Assembly (NCBI GenBank): GCA_025456145.1
Contig: JALOLD010000012.1
Location: forward strand, 18,700-82,699
DNA from: Thermoanaerobaculales bacterium
GTDB taxonomy: Bacteria > Acidobacteriota > Thermoanaerobaculia > Thermoanaerobaculales > Sulfomarinibacteraceae
Direction: 5' to 3'
DNA: 64,000 bases
Positions 9,815-18,916 of the stretch are shown one piece after another (position 1 is the stretch's first letter; every line of letters begins with the position of its first letter). The notes under the pieces are model-generated. The model worked only from the letters and a program-made list of their open reading frames with translations, made no database searches and was not told the DNA's origin. Position numbers and translations under genes: made by a program.

Positions 9815-12472
9815 ATGGCGAGCCACGAGCCGCACAAGATCAAGACCGTCCGGCTGGTTTCGTTCCCGAGCCTGGAGGAGCGCAAGCGCAACCTGGGCGA
9901 GGCCCACTTCAACGTCTTCCGGCTGACGCCGGCCCAGGTGAGCTTCGACATGTGCTCGCTCGGCACCAGTGCCGTCTCTCAGGAGCAGCTGGCCGGGCAG
10001 CTGGTGGGCGACGAGGCCTACGCCGGCTCGCGCAACTTCGAGGAGCTCGAGCGGGCGGTCCACGAGGTGCTCGGACACAGCTACGTCTGTCCGACCCACA
10101 ACGTGCTCGGCTGCGTGAAGCTGGTCGTCGCAACGCTCGTCGCGCCGGGCTCGGCGTTGCCGTCCAACGCCCGCACCCGCATGGACCAGCTCAGCCGGCT
10201 CGGCGTCTCGTACCCGGATGTCCGCGACCACGGGGAACAGGTCTTCACCGGGAACTTCGACCTCACCCGGCTCGAGGAGGCGCTCGGCGCCGGGAACGTG
10301 GCACTGGTCGGGCTCCAGGCCTTTGCCGACGGTCAGCACCCGATCAGCCTCGCCAACCTCAAGGCCGCCCGGGCGCTCGCCGACCGCTACGGTGTCAAGG
10401 TGATCTGCGACGGCTCGCGGGTGATCGAGAACGCCTGGTTCATCCAGCGCCACGAGCCGGGCCAGGCGACCCATCCGATCGCCGCCATCGTCAAGCAGAT
10501 GGTGAAGCTCTCGCACATCTTCCAGATCGACGGCGCGCAGGACCCCAAGTGCACCACCGGCGGGCTGTTGACCACCGACAACCCGGCCGATCACGAGAAG
10601 TTCATGAACGAGGTCGTCGTCTACGAGGGGCTGCACACCTACGGCGGGATGGCCGGCCGCACCATGGAGCTTCTCGCCCGCGGCCTCGGCGAGATGTGCG
10701 ACGAGGACGAGGTCCACTGGGTGATGCACCAGACCGAGCGCTTCACCGCGCGTCTGAAGGACGGCGGGGTCCCGATCGAGCGGGGCTGCGATGGCGCCTA
10801 CCTGCGGGCCGGCGAGTTCCTCCCGCATGCCGGGGAGCACGCCCAAGACACCCTCTCCGCCGCGCTCTACCTGAGCTCGGGGGTGCGGGCGCTGGCCCAC
10901 GGAATGGTGGGGCGAGACGATCTGGTGGCGGTCCAGGTGCCACGGCTCGCACTCACCAACGAGCATCTCGACCAGGTGGCGGACGCGATCATCGCCCTCT
11001 ACCGGCAGCGCGATCGGATCTCCGGCCTGCACGCCACCGCCTTCGGACACTGGCGCGATCAGATGGAGTACCGCTGGGTGTTCCCGGACATCGAGGTCTA
11101 CGGCTTCGACACCTTCCCCTATCAGATCCACACCTTCGAGCGGGTGGGGAGCTTGAGCCGCGAGGGCCGCGAGAAGGCGATCCGGGCCGCCGGGTACAAC
11201 ACCTTCCTGCTCCGCTCCGCGGATGTCGCGATCGACCTGCTCACCGACTCCGGCACCTCGGCGATGAGCACCGACCAGTGGGCGGCCTACGACGCGGCCC
11301 GCGCCAGCGCGACATCGAGCGAGGAGTACTTTCGGCTGGTCGACCGCCTGCGGGCGCTCTTCGGCTACAAGCACATCATCCCCACCCACCAGGGGCGCGC
11401 CGCCGAGCACATCCTGAGCCAGAGCAGCATCACCGAGGGCCAGCTGGTGCCGGGGAACATGTACTTCACGACCACCAAGCTGCACCAGGAGCTCGCCGGT
11501 GGAGTGTTCGCCGACGTCATCGTCGATCAGGCGCACGACCCGCAGAGCGATTACCCGTGGAAAGGCGACATCGACCTCGGCAAGCTCGACGCGCTGGTGT
11601 CGCAGCACGGCGCGGCAAAGATCGCCTACATCTCGTTCGAGCACTCCGTGAACATGGCCGGCGGCCAGCCGGTGAGCATGGACAACATGCGCGAGGTTTA
11701 CGAGTACTGCAGCGCGCGCAGCATCCCGGTGTACTTCGACGCCACCCGGGTGGTGGAGAACGCCTGCATGATCCAGCTGCGGGACGAGCGCTACCGCGGC
11801 GTGAAGGTCGAGGACATCGTCCGCGAGATGATGCTCTACGGCGACGGCTGCACGATCAGCGGCAAAAAGGACTTCCTGATCAACATCGGCGGCGTGCTCT
11901 GCTTCCGCGAGAACGCCGAGCTCGCGCGCAAGGCCGAGGAGATGCTGCGGATCTACGAGGGAAACGTCACCGACGGGGGCCTCCCCGCCGCGGAGCTCGC
12001 CGCCATCGCCCGGGGTGTCGAGGAGATGCTCGACGACCGCTACATCCGCTCGCGAATCCGGCAGACGCACTACCTGGGGTCGCTGCTCCACGAGGCCGGG
12101 GTGCCGATCGTCACCCCTCCGGGCAGCCACGCGATCTTCGTCGACGCCAAGCGCTTTCTGCCGCACATCGATCAGGACTGCTACCCGGCACAACGGCTGG
12201 CGGCGGAGATCTACGTCGAGACCGGCGTGCGGGCGATGGAGCGCGGCAACGTGTCGAAGGGGCGTGATCCGAACACCGGTCAAAATTACCGCCCGGCGCT
12301 CGAGCTGGTGCGCCTCACCATTCCCAGGCGGGTCTACACCAACGACCACATGCGCGCGGTCGCCGAGGGGATCATCCGGCTCCACGAGCGGCGCCATGAG
12401 ATCCGCGGCCTGAAGCTCGTATACGAGCCGGCCAAGCTGCGCTTCTTCCAGGGCCGCTTCGAGGAGCTGTAG
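9815..12472 (+). CDS. Tandem-fused tryptophanase/tyrosine phenol-lyase (beta-eliminating lyase x2)
   Basis: 885 residues, two full-length aspartate-aminotransferase-fold beta-eliminating lyase domains in one chain (about 1-410 and 430-885), each opening with the family's own N-terminal arm (EPHKIKTVRL and FPYQIHTFERVG). The C-terminal domain keeps PTHQGRAAE, the PLP-ring Asp/Arg pair in DATRVVENA, SGKKD with the Schiff-base Lys685, and RLTIPRR. The N-terminal domain aligns without gaps over the same stretch but has DGAQD, so Gln242 replaces the lysine. The family cleaves L-tryptophan or L-tyrosine to pyruvate, ammonia and indole or phenol and acts as a tetramer of single-domain chains. Only the C-terminal half should be active. 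ATG 9815 follows GGAGGAG. Monocistronic. Confidence 0.85.
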   Translation: MASHEPHKIKTVRLVSFPSLEERKRNLGEAHFNVFRLTPAQVSFDMCSLGTSAVSQEQLAGQLVGDEAYAGSRNFEELERAVHEVLGHSYVCPTHNVLGCVKLVVATLVAPGSALPSNARTRMDQLSRLGVSYPDVRDHGEQVFTGNFDLTRLEEALGAGNVALVGLQAFADGQHPISLANLKAARALADRYGVKVICDGSRVIENAWFIQRHEPGQATHPIAAIVKQMVKLSHIFQIDGAQDPKCTTGGLLTTDNPADHEKFMNEVVVYEGLHTYGGMAGRTMELLARGLGEMCDEDEVHWVMHQTERFTARLKDGGVPIERGCDGAYLRAGEFLPHAGEHAQDTLSAALYLSSGVRALAHGMVGRDDLVAVQVPRLALTNEHLDQVADAIIALYRQRDRISGLHATAFGHWRDQMEYRWVFPDIEVYGFDTFPYQIHTFERVGSLSREGREKAIRAAGYNTFLLRSADVAIDLLTDSGTSAMSTDQWAAYDAARASATSSEEYFRLVDRLRALFGYKHIIPTHQGRAAEHILSQSSITEGQLVPGNMYFTTTKLHQELAGGVFADVIVDQAHDPQSDYPWKGDIDLGKLDALVSQHGAAKIAYISFEHSVNMAGGQPVSMDNMREVYEYCSARSIPVYFDATRVVENACMIQLRDERYRGVKVEDIVREMMLYGDGCTISGKKDFLINIGGVLCFRENAELARKAEEMLRIYEGNVTDGGLPAAELAAIARGVEEMLDDRYIRSRIRQTHYLGSLLHEAGVPIVTPPGSHAIFVDAKRFLPHIDQDCYPAQRLAAEIYVETGVRAMERGNVSKGRDPNTGQNYRPALELVRLTIPRRVYTNDHMRAVAEGIIRLHERRHEIRGLKLVYEPAKLRFFQGRFEEL

Positions 12473-12654
12473 GCCTCGGCCGAACGACGGCGACGCGCCT
12501 TTCCCGACCGCGCGTCCTCCATGACTTCGACCCGCTCTGGGATCCCCACCCCCCCCCTCAGCTCGGCGGCGCTCGCGCCTCCCGCGCCTGCATGCTCTCG
12601 AGATACCTGAGGGTCGCATCGACCACGCCGTACCCAGGGCCGTACGATGAGCCA

Positions 12655-12902
12655 ATGAAGGCCCGACCGGCACCGTCGGTCGACCCCTAACGCTTCGCCC
12701 TCGATTCCATCGACGACGGCGAGCCGACGACCCTGGTGACGGTGGTCGTCCACTCGGGCTCGGTGCCGGGGCCGACCGGCATCTTCATCGTCATGACGCC
12801 GAGCGACCAGACCGGGACGGTCGGCGGCGGCGAAGCTCGTCGGCGTGTCGTACGAGGTCCTCGAGCCGGTGACCGACCCCGAGCTGGCGCTCGACCCGAG
12901 AT
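12655..12902 (+). pseudogene. Deleted remnant of an xdhC - xanthine dehydrogenase gene pair
   Basis: From ATG 12655 the DNA follows the xdhC gene at 18917 at roughly 85% identity up to about 12830, including bases upstream of the ATG. Codon 12 is TAA where the intact gene has TGG. At a shared GGCGGCGGCG string (about 12822-12831) the sequence jumps to a part of the downstream dehydrogenase gene matching 20690-20753 (GVSYEVLEPVTDPELAL) with only about two mismatches, then loses similarity after about 12902. Relative to the intact pair about 1.6 kb is missing. This is a decayed duplicate with a microhomology-type internal deletion; it has no plausible product. Confidence 0.85.
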
Positions 12903-13075
12903 CCAGCCGGCCACCCGCGGCCTTCGCCTCGCGGACCCGTTGGAACCACCCACGACGATGCTCGTTGGAGGATTGCCCATCGAACCCCGGGGGCTGGGCG
13001 ACCCGGCCGGCCGCCAGCCCGGGGTCCGACGACCGGCATCGACCCGCCGGAGTCGTCGCCACTACCGGCGAGACG
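12903..13075. other. Intergenic, nothing recognised
   Basis: Unique GC-rich sequence between the pseudogene remnant and the convergent HAF-repeat gene. No further similarity to the xdh operon, no hairpin with a T tract and no reading frame with protein-like composition were seen. Confidence 0.4.
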
Positions 13076-14212
13076 TCAGGGCGCGACGAGGTCCCATTCT
13101 CCGGTGGTCCCGCTCTCGAAGCCATCGGCGAAGAGGACCGGTTCCGGCACGTACACGACGAAGTTCTCGTCGGCGAAAAACCCCGAACCGCCCCAACCGA
13201 TGATCCAGCGACCGTCCGACGAGACGTCCGAGGCGAAGTTGAAGGTGTACCCGGTCGGATAGGCCACGCCCATCTCGTCGAGGTAGTCGGAGAGGAGCAT
13301 GGTACCGACGCCTTCCCGCCAGATGACCGCCTTGCCCCAGCTGGCCGGGCCCAACGGCCAGGTGCCGCCGACGATCGTCGAGCCGTGGGCGGTGATGCCG
13401 GCGCCGGCCATGTTCTGCTCACCTCCGACCGCGAGGTTCGGAACCACCTCGTAGACGTCCGTCACCGTGTTGTAGCGGTAGGCGTTCCCCGGGGTGGCGA
13501 AGTCGCCGTAACCGATGCCGGTCACGTACTCGCCGTCGTCGGAGGCCGCGAACGCCTCCTGCGCCGGCACGCCGGCCTCCACCCAGATCAGCTCCTGGAC
13601 GCCATCGACCCACACGGCACCCTGACGCCCGTTGCCGTCCTGCCAGCCGCACACCACGTTACCGTCGAGGTCGGCCCCATTCGCCCGAGTCGACTGGCCG
13701 GCGACCGTGGAGCCCAGGTCGTACAGGCCGACGCCTTCGTCCCACTGGACCGCATGGGCGGTGCCACCGTCGACCCAGCCCAGCCCGACGACCGATTGTC
13801 CGTCGCCGGAGATGCTCCAGCCCGAGCTGGTCTCGGCGCCCGACGAGCCTCCGATGCCGCCCATCGGAGTCCAGGTCCCGGTCGAGACCTCGTAGAGCGA
13901 CAGCTCGGAAAGGCCGGTGACCGAGTCGGTCGAGTTGCCGCACACCCGGGCGCCGTCGTTCGAGATCTTGCCCTGTCCTCCGAGCCCGTTACCGGGGGGA
14001 TTGCCGCCGATCGCTTCCAGGCCGCCGCCGGCGGTCCAGATGAAGAAGCCGCCGGCGCCATCACCCGAGCCGGAGACGACGCCGTTGTCGCTGACCCCCT
14101 CGGCATACCCGCTGGTGGCATAGGGGAACGACCAGAACATCCCCTGCGCCAGGGCCGGCATGGCCCCGGTGAGAACGACCCCGACGATGATTGCGATGCG
14201 TTTGATCTCCAT
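13076..14212 (-). CDS. Exported HAF-repeat protein
   Basis: 378 residues with a signal peptide (ends MPALAQG) followed by about seven repeats built around Ser-x-Asp/Asn-Gly-x-x-Val-x-Gly (GVSDNGVVSGSGDG, SISGDGQSVVGLGW, ASDDGEYVTGIGYG, VSSDGRWIIGWGG), the pattern of the HAF extracellular repeat family, which probably folds as a beta-propeller-like array. The C-terminus is FADGFESGTTGEWD, a motif also seen just after the signal peptide of the beta-helix protein at 51.4 kb. ATG 14212 was chosen because AGGAAG lies six bases upstream; a TTG at 14218 overlaps that site. Function unknown; surface or secreted. Confidence 0.8.
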   Translation of the reverse strand: MEIKRIAIIVGVVLTGAMPALAQGMFWSFPYATSGYAEGVSDNGVVSGSGDGAGGFFIWTAGGGLEAIGGNPPGNGLGGQGKISNDGARVCGNSTDSVTGLSELSLYEVSTGTWTPMGGIGGSSGAETSSGWSISGDGQSVVGLGWVDGGTAHAVQWDEGVGLYDLGSTVAGQSTRANGADLDGNVVCGWQDGNGRQGAVWVDGVQELIWVEAGVPAQEAFAASDDGEYVTGIGYGDFATPGNAYRYNTVTDVYEVVPNLAVGGEQNMAGAGITAHGSTIVGGTWPLGPASWGKAVIWREGVGTMLLSDYLDEMGVAYPTGYTFNFASDVSSDGRWIIGWGGSGFFADENFVVYVPEPVLFADGFESGTTGEWDLVAP

Positions 14213-14581
14213 TTTCAACTTCCTTTCTCCAGGTCACCGCCGCCGTCACCGGACGTTTCACGCCGTCGTCGAGAATCGACCGACGCCGGGTGGACGCAGG
14301 CTCCGACTCCAACCTCTCCCGCGACAATCACCACGGGCCCGGTCGGTCGCTCGCGTCCACCTGCCGCATCCGGGATGGCCGTGCACTCCGGAAGCCACAG
14401 GCCGGGCTCATCCTAGGGGACCGACAGGGCGGCCGCCTATCAGGGAATTCCTGGTTTTCCGCCCGGCGTGGCGGGCTCCACCCATGTCGAGGGAGGCGGA
14501 GATCGCCGGCGACCGATCGAAACATGGAGGGGTGGGCCCCGGCGGCGGCGCAGCCATCGCCCGGCCCCGGGGCGCGAGAGG
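14213..14581. other. Intergenic, nothing recognised
   Basis: A 369-base GC-rich gap between the HAF-repeat gene start and the response-regulator stop, both leftward. It must hold the HAF gene promoter and possibly a terminator for the kinase/regulator operon. No convincing hairpin, operator or small gene was identified by eye. Confidence 0.4.
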
Positions 14582-15241
14582 TCAGGAGTCCGGGGTGACG
14601 ACTCCGGTCCGGATGGCGAACCGCACCAGGCCGGCCACGTCGTGGATCCCCAACCGGCTCATGAGCTGCGCACGATGGGTCTCGACGGTCTTGACGCTGA
14701 CGAAGAGCTTGTCGGCGATGCTCCTGGTGGACTCACCCTCGGCGATGAGCTGGAGGATCTCGCGCTGGCGGGAGGTGAGCACGGCCAGCTCGGCGTCGGG
14801 ATCGTTGCTCGCCTCGAGAACGCGATCCACCACCTCGGCGTTGATGGCCCGGCTCAGGAAACGACGGCCGAGCAGGACCCGGTCGAGGGCCTCGGACAGC
14901 TCGTCCACGGCTGCATCCTTGACCAGGTACCCGGCAGCCCCGGCGCCGAGCGCCCGCGCCACGTACTCTGGCGTCGTGTACATCGAAAGGACCAGCACCT
15001 TCGTCGGGAGGCTCATCCTGCGAACCCGTCCCGCGACCTCGAAGCCGTTGAGGCCGGGCATGGTGATGTCCAGCAACAGCACGTCAGGTCGAAGACGTTC
15101 CACCAGCCTCAGCGCTTCGAGCCCGTCGCCGGTCTCGCCCACCACCTCGATGCCCGGCACATGTCCGAGCACCGCGCGGATCCCGGCGCGGACCAGGGCG
15201 TGATCGTCCGCGAGAACCACCGTCGTCGAACGGATTGTCAC
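14582..15241 (-). CDS. NarL/FixJ-type response regulator
   Basis: 219 residues. The receiver domain has the acidic pair in LADDHALVRAG and the phospho-acceptor Asp58 in LLLDITMPGLNGFEV, with Lys in YLVKDAAVDEL. The C-terminal LuxR-type helix-turn-helix is LTSRQREILQLIAEGESTRSIADKLFVSVKTVETHRAQL. It should bind DNA when phosphorylated by the adjacent kinase. GTG 15241 is the best start: it overlaps the kinase stop (GTGA), and the receiver domain begins four residues later. It is the last gene of this two-gene operon. Possible target: the HAF-repeat gene immediately downstream (inference only). Confidence 0.9.
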   Translation of the reverse strand: MTIRSTTVVLADDHALVRAGIRAVLGHVPGIEVVGETGDGLEALRLVERLRPDVLLLDITMPGLNGFEVAGRVRRMSLPTKVLVLSMYTTPEYVARALGAGAAGYLVKDAAVDELSEALDRVLLGRRFLSRAINAEVVDRVLEASNDPDAELAVLTSRQREILQLIAEGESTRSIADKLFVSVKTVETHRAQLMSRLGIHDVAGLVRFAIRTGVVTPDS

Positions 15242-18200
15242 CTCGGTACTGTAACTCGAAGCTGCGTTCCCCGGCCAGGGGAGGAGTCGAGCTCGAGGCG
15301 TCCGCCGACGCTGCGGACCCGCTCCCGGATCCCGAGCAGGCCGAGGTGGTCGCCCCGACCGGCCCGCCTGCGGACCTCGGCAACCTCGAACCCGCAGCCG
15401 TCGTCCGAGACGCGCACCACGACCTGGTCGTCGAGGGTCCCGTCGACCTCGACGGTGATCCGGTCGGCTCCGGCGTGGCGCAGGCTGTTTCCCACCGCCT
15501 CCTGGACCACTCGAAAGAGCACGAGCTCCACATCCGGCGTCAGTCCGGTGAGACGCCCGGCGGCCTCGAGCTCGATCGGCACCCCGGTCGTCGCCGCGGT
15601 CTCGTCGAGGTGGATCTCCAGGCACGACACCAGGCCGGCCTCGTCGAGAAGCGGGGGACGGAGCCGGAGCGCGATGGACCTCACCTGATCGATCATCGCG
15701 TCGACCATCGCGATGGCTTCGTCCAGTCGGCCGCCGCCGACCCCGTCGCGCGTCCCCAGGTTCAGCAGCTTGAGGTTGATCTTCGCCGCGGTGAGGGTCT
15801 GGCCCAGCTCGTCATGCAGCTCGTGGGAGATCCGGCGCCGCTCCTCCTCCTTCGCGGTCGCGAGGCCCTGGGCCAAGAGGCTCAGACCGCGATACGCGTC
15901 TTCGAGCTCGGTCTCGCGGAGCCTCACCTGATCGAGCGCTCTGCCCCTCTGCTCCTTGATGAGCGTGAGCTCGCGATTCCGTCGTTCGATCGAGGTCACA
16001 CGCACCCGATGGAACGCCAGGCCCGCGCCGACCAGGCCGACGGTCACGGCAACCCGAAACCACCAGGTCAGCCAGAACGGCGCGACGACCTCGACCGCGA
16101 CGGACGGCGCCCGGTTCCACAGACCGTTGGCCCCTCTCCCCTGCACCTCGAGCGCATGGCGGCCGACCGGGAGGCTGGCGAAGGTCAGCGACCGCCTCGG
16201 CCCGAGATCGGTCCAGCGTGCCTTCTCGCCGAGGCGGTACCGGTACTCATGCGGCGCCTCCGCGAAATCGAGCACCGCGAACTCGACCTGCAGCACCTCT
16301 CCGTAGTCGAGCGCCAGCTCGCGGAGCTCGCCCATCTGGATCCACGAGCGGGCCCGCGGCCCGGGGATCTCGATCGTCGAAAGGGCAACCGGCGAGGGCG
16401 CGCCCGGCTCGAAGGCCGAACCCGCCGGCACGACCAGCAGCCCGTTGACCGCTCCGAAGTAGAGGTGGAGGGCGTCGCGATCGGCCGCCCCCGAGTTGAA
16501 GCTCTCCACCGACAGCTCGGCGTTGGGGATACGATGGGCCCTGAGGTCGATGGGGTCGACCCGGGTCAGACCATCACGGGTTGCCACCCACAAGGTCCCG
16601 TCGTCGTCCTCGGCCAGCGACAGGACGTTGAGGCCGACCGGCCCGCCGGCATCACCGAGCCGTTCGAACTCGCTGACCTCGCCACTGCTGTCCCGGACGG
16701 CCCGGTGGAGACCGCTGTCACGGGTTCCCATCCAGAGCCGTCCCCGGCTGTCGCGCAGGAGCGAGCTCACGTTGTAGAGCTGCAGTCCCTCGCCAGCCCC
16801 GCCGTTCAGGGGAAACCGACGACAGCTCCAGGGCTCGATCCGGCAGAGGCTGAGGCCGTTCGATCGGGTCCCGACCCAGATCGAGCCCCCTGGCTCCTCG
16901 AGCAGCGCGGTGATGAAGTCCCCCGACAGCGAGGATGCCGAAGCCGGATCGTGTCGGTGGACGACGACGCGCTCGTCGCCGAAGTCCATGCGGTGGAGCC
17001 CGCTCCCCCCCACGCCGACCCACAGCCCGTGCTCGTCGGACTGAAGACTGGTGACATAGCCCTTGCCGAGTCCGTCCGGGCTGCCGGGCTCGTGGTGGCG
17101 GAAGGCGCCGGACCGTCCGTCGGCACCGAGCTCCCAGAGGCCGTTCATGGTGCCGACGAAGGTCCGGCCGTCCGGGCTTCGCTCGATGGCGAGGACTCCG
17201 TCCGTCGCGAGGTCGGCAGGCTCGTCGGGGAGCGTCGCCATCGAGCGGAGCTCGACATCCACCGGCTGCGGTCCGCCGCCGAAGCTGCCGATCCAGGGAC
17301 GGCCGGGGGAGCGAGTGGCCATGACCGCCGTGACGTTCCTGGCCCTCAGCTGGCCCCCGGTGCTGGCGGTGTCGAGCAGGAGGAAGCGATTCTCGAGACG
17401 CCTGCCGACCAACACACCCCCGCCCCAGGTGCCCGCGAAGACGAGCCCGTGGGCCGACGCGAGGCTCATGATGCCGGCCTCCGGAGGGATGTCCGCGTCC
17501 GACAGCTGCAAGCCCTCCCTGGACGCGGCGTCGTAGACGATCAACCCGTGGTTCATGGTGCCCAACCAGACTCGAGATCCCCCGGCCGGCGCCATGGACG
17601 TGATCAGCGGCTCGGGGCTCCCGGTCGGCGAGACCCTGACCCACTCGACCTCTTCCCGGTCCGGGCTGACGAGCACCAGGCCCGAGCGGGTCCCGGCCCA
17701 CAGCGCCCCGTCCGCATCCTCCCAGATGGCGAAGACGTCGTTCACCGCCGCCGGAGCGCCGGCCATGCTCGCCAGGTCATAGCGACGAAAGCTCCCCGAC
17801 TCGGGCTGCCAGCGGCTGAGACCACCGCCCACGGTCGCGACCCAGAGCGAGTTGCTCCGATCGAGGTGGAGGGTGAAGACGTAGTTGTTCGAGAGCGACC
17901 CGGGATCGTCGGGGTCGTGGGAGTAGCGGGTGAAGGTCCCACTGTCGCGGTCGAAGCGGTTGAGCCCGATCTGGGTGCCCACCCAGAGATCGCCCTCGGG
18001 CCCGGTCGACATCCCGTACACGCTGTCGTGGCTCAGGGTCTTGGGGTCGGCGGGGTCGTGCCGAAACCGCGCGAACGTCCCGTCATTCGGGTCGAACCGG
18101 TTGACTCCGCTGGTGTTGGTCGCGATCCACAGCGTGCCGTGCGGATCCTGGTAGAGAGCTCGGATGTCGATGTCGGAGATCGATCGCTCGTCGTCGTGCC

Positions 18201-18444
18201 GCGGGAGGAAGGCGACGGCGCCGTACCCGTCGTAGCGGAACAGCCCTTCCCGCGATCCGACCCACAGAAACCCCTGCCGATCGACCAGAACCGCGGGCAC
18301 GACCCTGGCGTTCAGCCCGTTGGTGGTACCGATCCTCCGAAACGCCGACGCCCCGGCCCGGGCCGCGCCGAGGGTGCTCAACACCCCGACCAGCGCCATC
18401 GCCGCGCCGACGTGACGTACCCAACGGTTCAAACCGCTTCGCAT
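15238..18444 (-). CDS. Beta-propeller sensor histidine kinase (Reg_prop/Y_Y_Y/HisKA_3)
   Basis: 1068 residues. After a signal/anchor segment, residues ~35-640 hold about 12 propeller blades of the two-component-regulator-propeller type (repeats such as DPHGTLWIATNTSGVNRFDP, EGDLWVGTQIGLNRFD), then a Y_Y_Y immunoglobulin-like domain (YRYRLGEKARWTDLG...GRHALEVQGRGANGLWN), a transmembrane helix (~760-780) and a cytoplasmic kinase. The DHp box is RRISHELHDELGQTLTAAK with His as acceptor; the ATPase has VSDDGCGFE and LGLLGIRERV. These sensors typically read extracellular polymers or solutes in the periplasm. ATG 18444 follows from the start of the signal segment; the frame upstream is not protein-like. 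Coupled to the NarL-type regulator by a four-base overlap. Confidence 0.9.
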   Translation of the reverse strand: MRSGLNRWVRHVGAAMALVGVLSTLGAARAGASAFRRIGTTNGLNARVVPAVLVDRQGFLWVGSREGLFRYDGYGAVAFLPRHDDERSISDIDIRALYQDPHGTLWIATNTSGVNRFDPNDGTFARFRHDPADPKTLSHDSVYGMSTGPEGDLWVGTQIGLNRFDRDSGTFTRYSHDPDDPGSLSNNYVFTLHLDRSNSLWVATVGGGLSRWQPESGSFRRYDLASMAGAPAAVNDVFAIWEDADGALWAGTRSGLVLVSPDREEVEWVRVSPTGSPEPLITSMAPAGGSRVWLGTMNHGLIVYDAASREGLQLSDADIPPEAGIMSLASAHGLVFAGTWGGGVLVGRRLENRFLLLDTASTGGQLRARNVTAVMATRSPGRPWIGSFGGGPQPVDVELRSMATLPDEPADLATDGVLAIERSPDGRTFVGTMNGLWELGADGRSGAFRHHEPGSPDGLGKGYVTSLQSDEHGLWVGVGGSGLHRMDFGDERVVVHRHDPASASSLSGDFITALLEEPGGSIWVGTRSNGLSLCRIEPWSCRRFPLNGGAGEGLQLYNVSSLLRDSRGRLWMGTRDSGLHRAVRDSSGEVSEFERLGDAGGPVGLNVLSLAEDDDGTLWVATRDGLTRVDPIDLRAHRIPNAELSVESFNSGAADRDALHLYFGAVNGLLVVPAGSAFEPGAPSPVALSTIEIPGPRARSWIQMGELRELALDYGEVLQVEFAVLDFAEAPHEYRYRLGEKARWTDLGPRRSLTFASLPVGRHALEVQGRGANGLWNRAPSVAVEVVAPFWLTWWFRVAVTVGLVGAGLAFHRVRVTSIERRNRELTLIKEQRGRALDQVRLRETELEDAYRGLSLLAQGLATAKEEERRRISHELHDELGQTLTAAKINLKLLNLGTRDGVGGGRLDEAIAMVDAMIDQVRSIALRLRPPLLDEAGLVSCLEIHLDETAATTGVPIELEAAGRLTGLTPDVELVLFRVVQEAVGNSLRHAGADRITVEVDGTLDDQVVVRVSDDGCGFEVAEVRRRAGRGDHLGLLGIRERVRSVGGRLELDSSPGRGTQLRVTVPR

Positions 18445-18916
18445 CCGAGTCTCGGCCCCTGCCCTCGCCCGAGTGTACCCAGGTCCTCGGCGAACCGGAA
18501 CGACGATCGGGAGTTTTCCTTCCGACCTCGGTGAAACGACCACCGCCATCCGTCGATTGCGCGCCGAAAGAACGAGCGGCTGCGCGTCGACGAAGCCCCC
18601 CGGCGGCCGCACCGGCGCTCCGAGAGCCCTTCCCGGTGCCGGTCCGCGTCGTCGGAGCGACCGGCGAAGTGGAGCTCGAGGGGCGCGACGAGGAGGTGGC
18701 GGGCGCGATGTCGGGCGGCACAGCTTGGCGTAGTGCGAAGATCCGACTCTGTCGCAGCGCGGATGGGCGGTCTCGGCGTGGCCCGGGACCGGCTCGGCGG
18801 TCGAGGCAGCACCGCTCCGCCGAGGCGCTCGCTCGAGCGACGCTCGATGCCTCACGACTCGCCGCGACCGATCCGATCAACCTCCCTCGTAACAGGGGCG
18901 GCCGTACAATGTGCCC
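18445..18916. other. Divergent intergenic region, nothing recognised
   Basis: 472 bases between the sensor kinase start and xdhC, transcribed in opposite directions. The last ~20 bases before xdhC (GCGGCCGTACAATGTGCCC) are also conserved in front of the pseudogene at 12.65 kb, which suggests the translation-initiation region was duplicated with the gene. No clear promoter, operator or small protein was identified. Confidence 0.4.

Noticed and set aside
9791..12673. 960-codon minus-strand frame opposite the fused lyase
   Set aside because: Shadow frame with no domains; the plus strand shows two full lyase domains.
12845..14416. Plus-strand frame starting in the xdh remnant and running across the HAF-repeat gene
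   Set aside because: Only its first ~20 residues resemble a dehydrogenase; the rest is antisense to a real signal-peptide protein.
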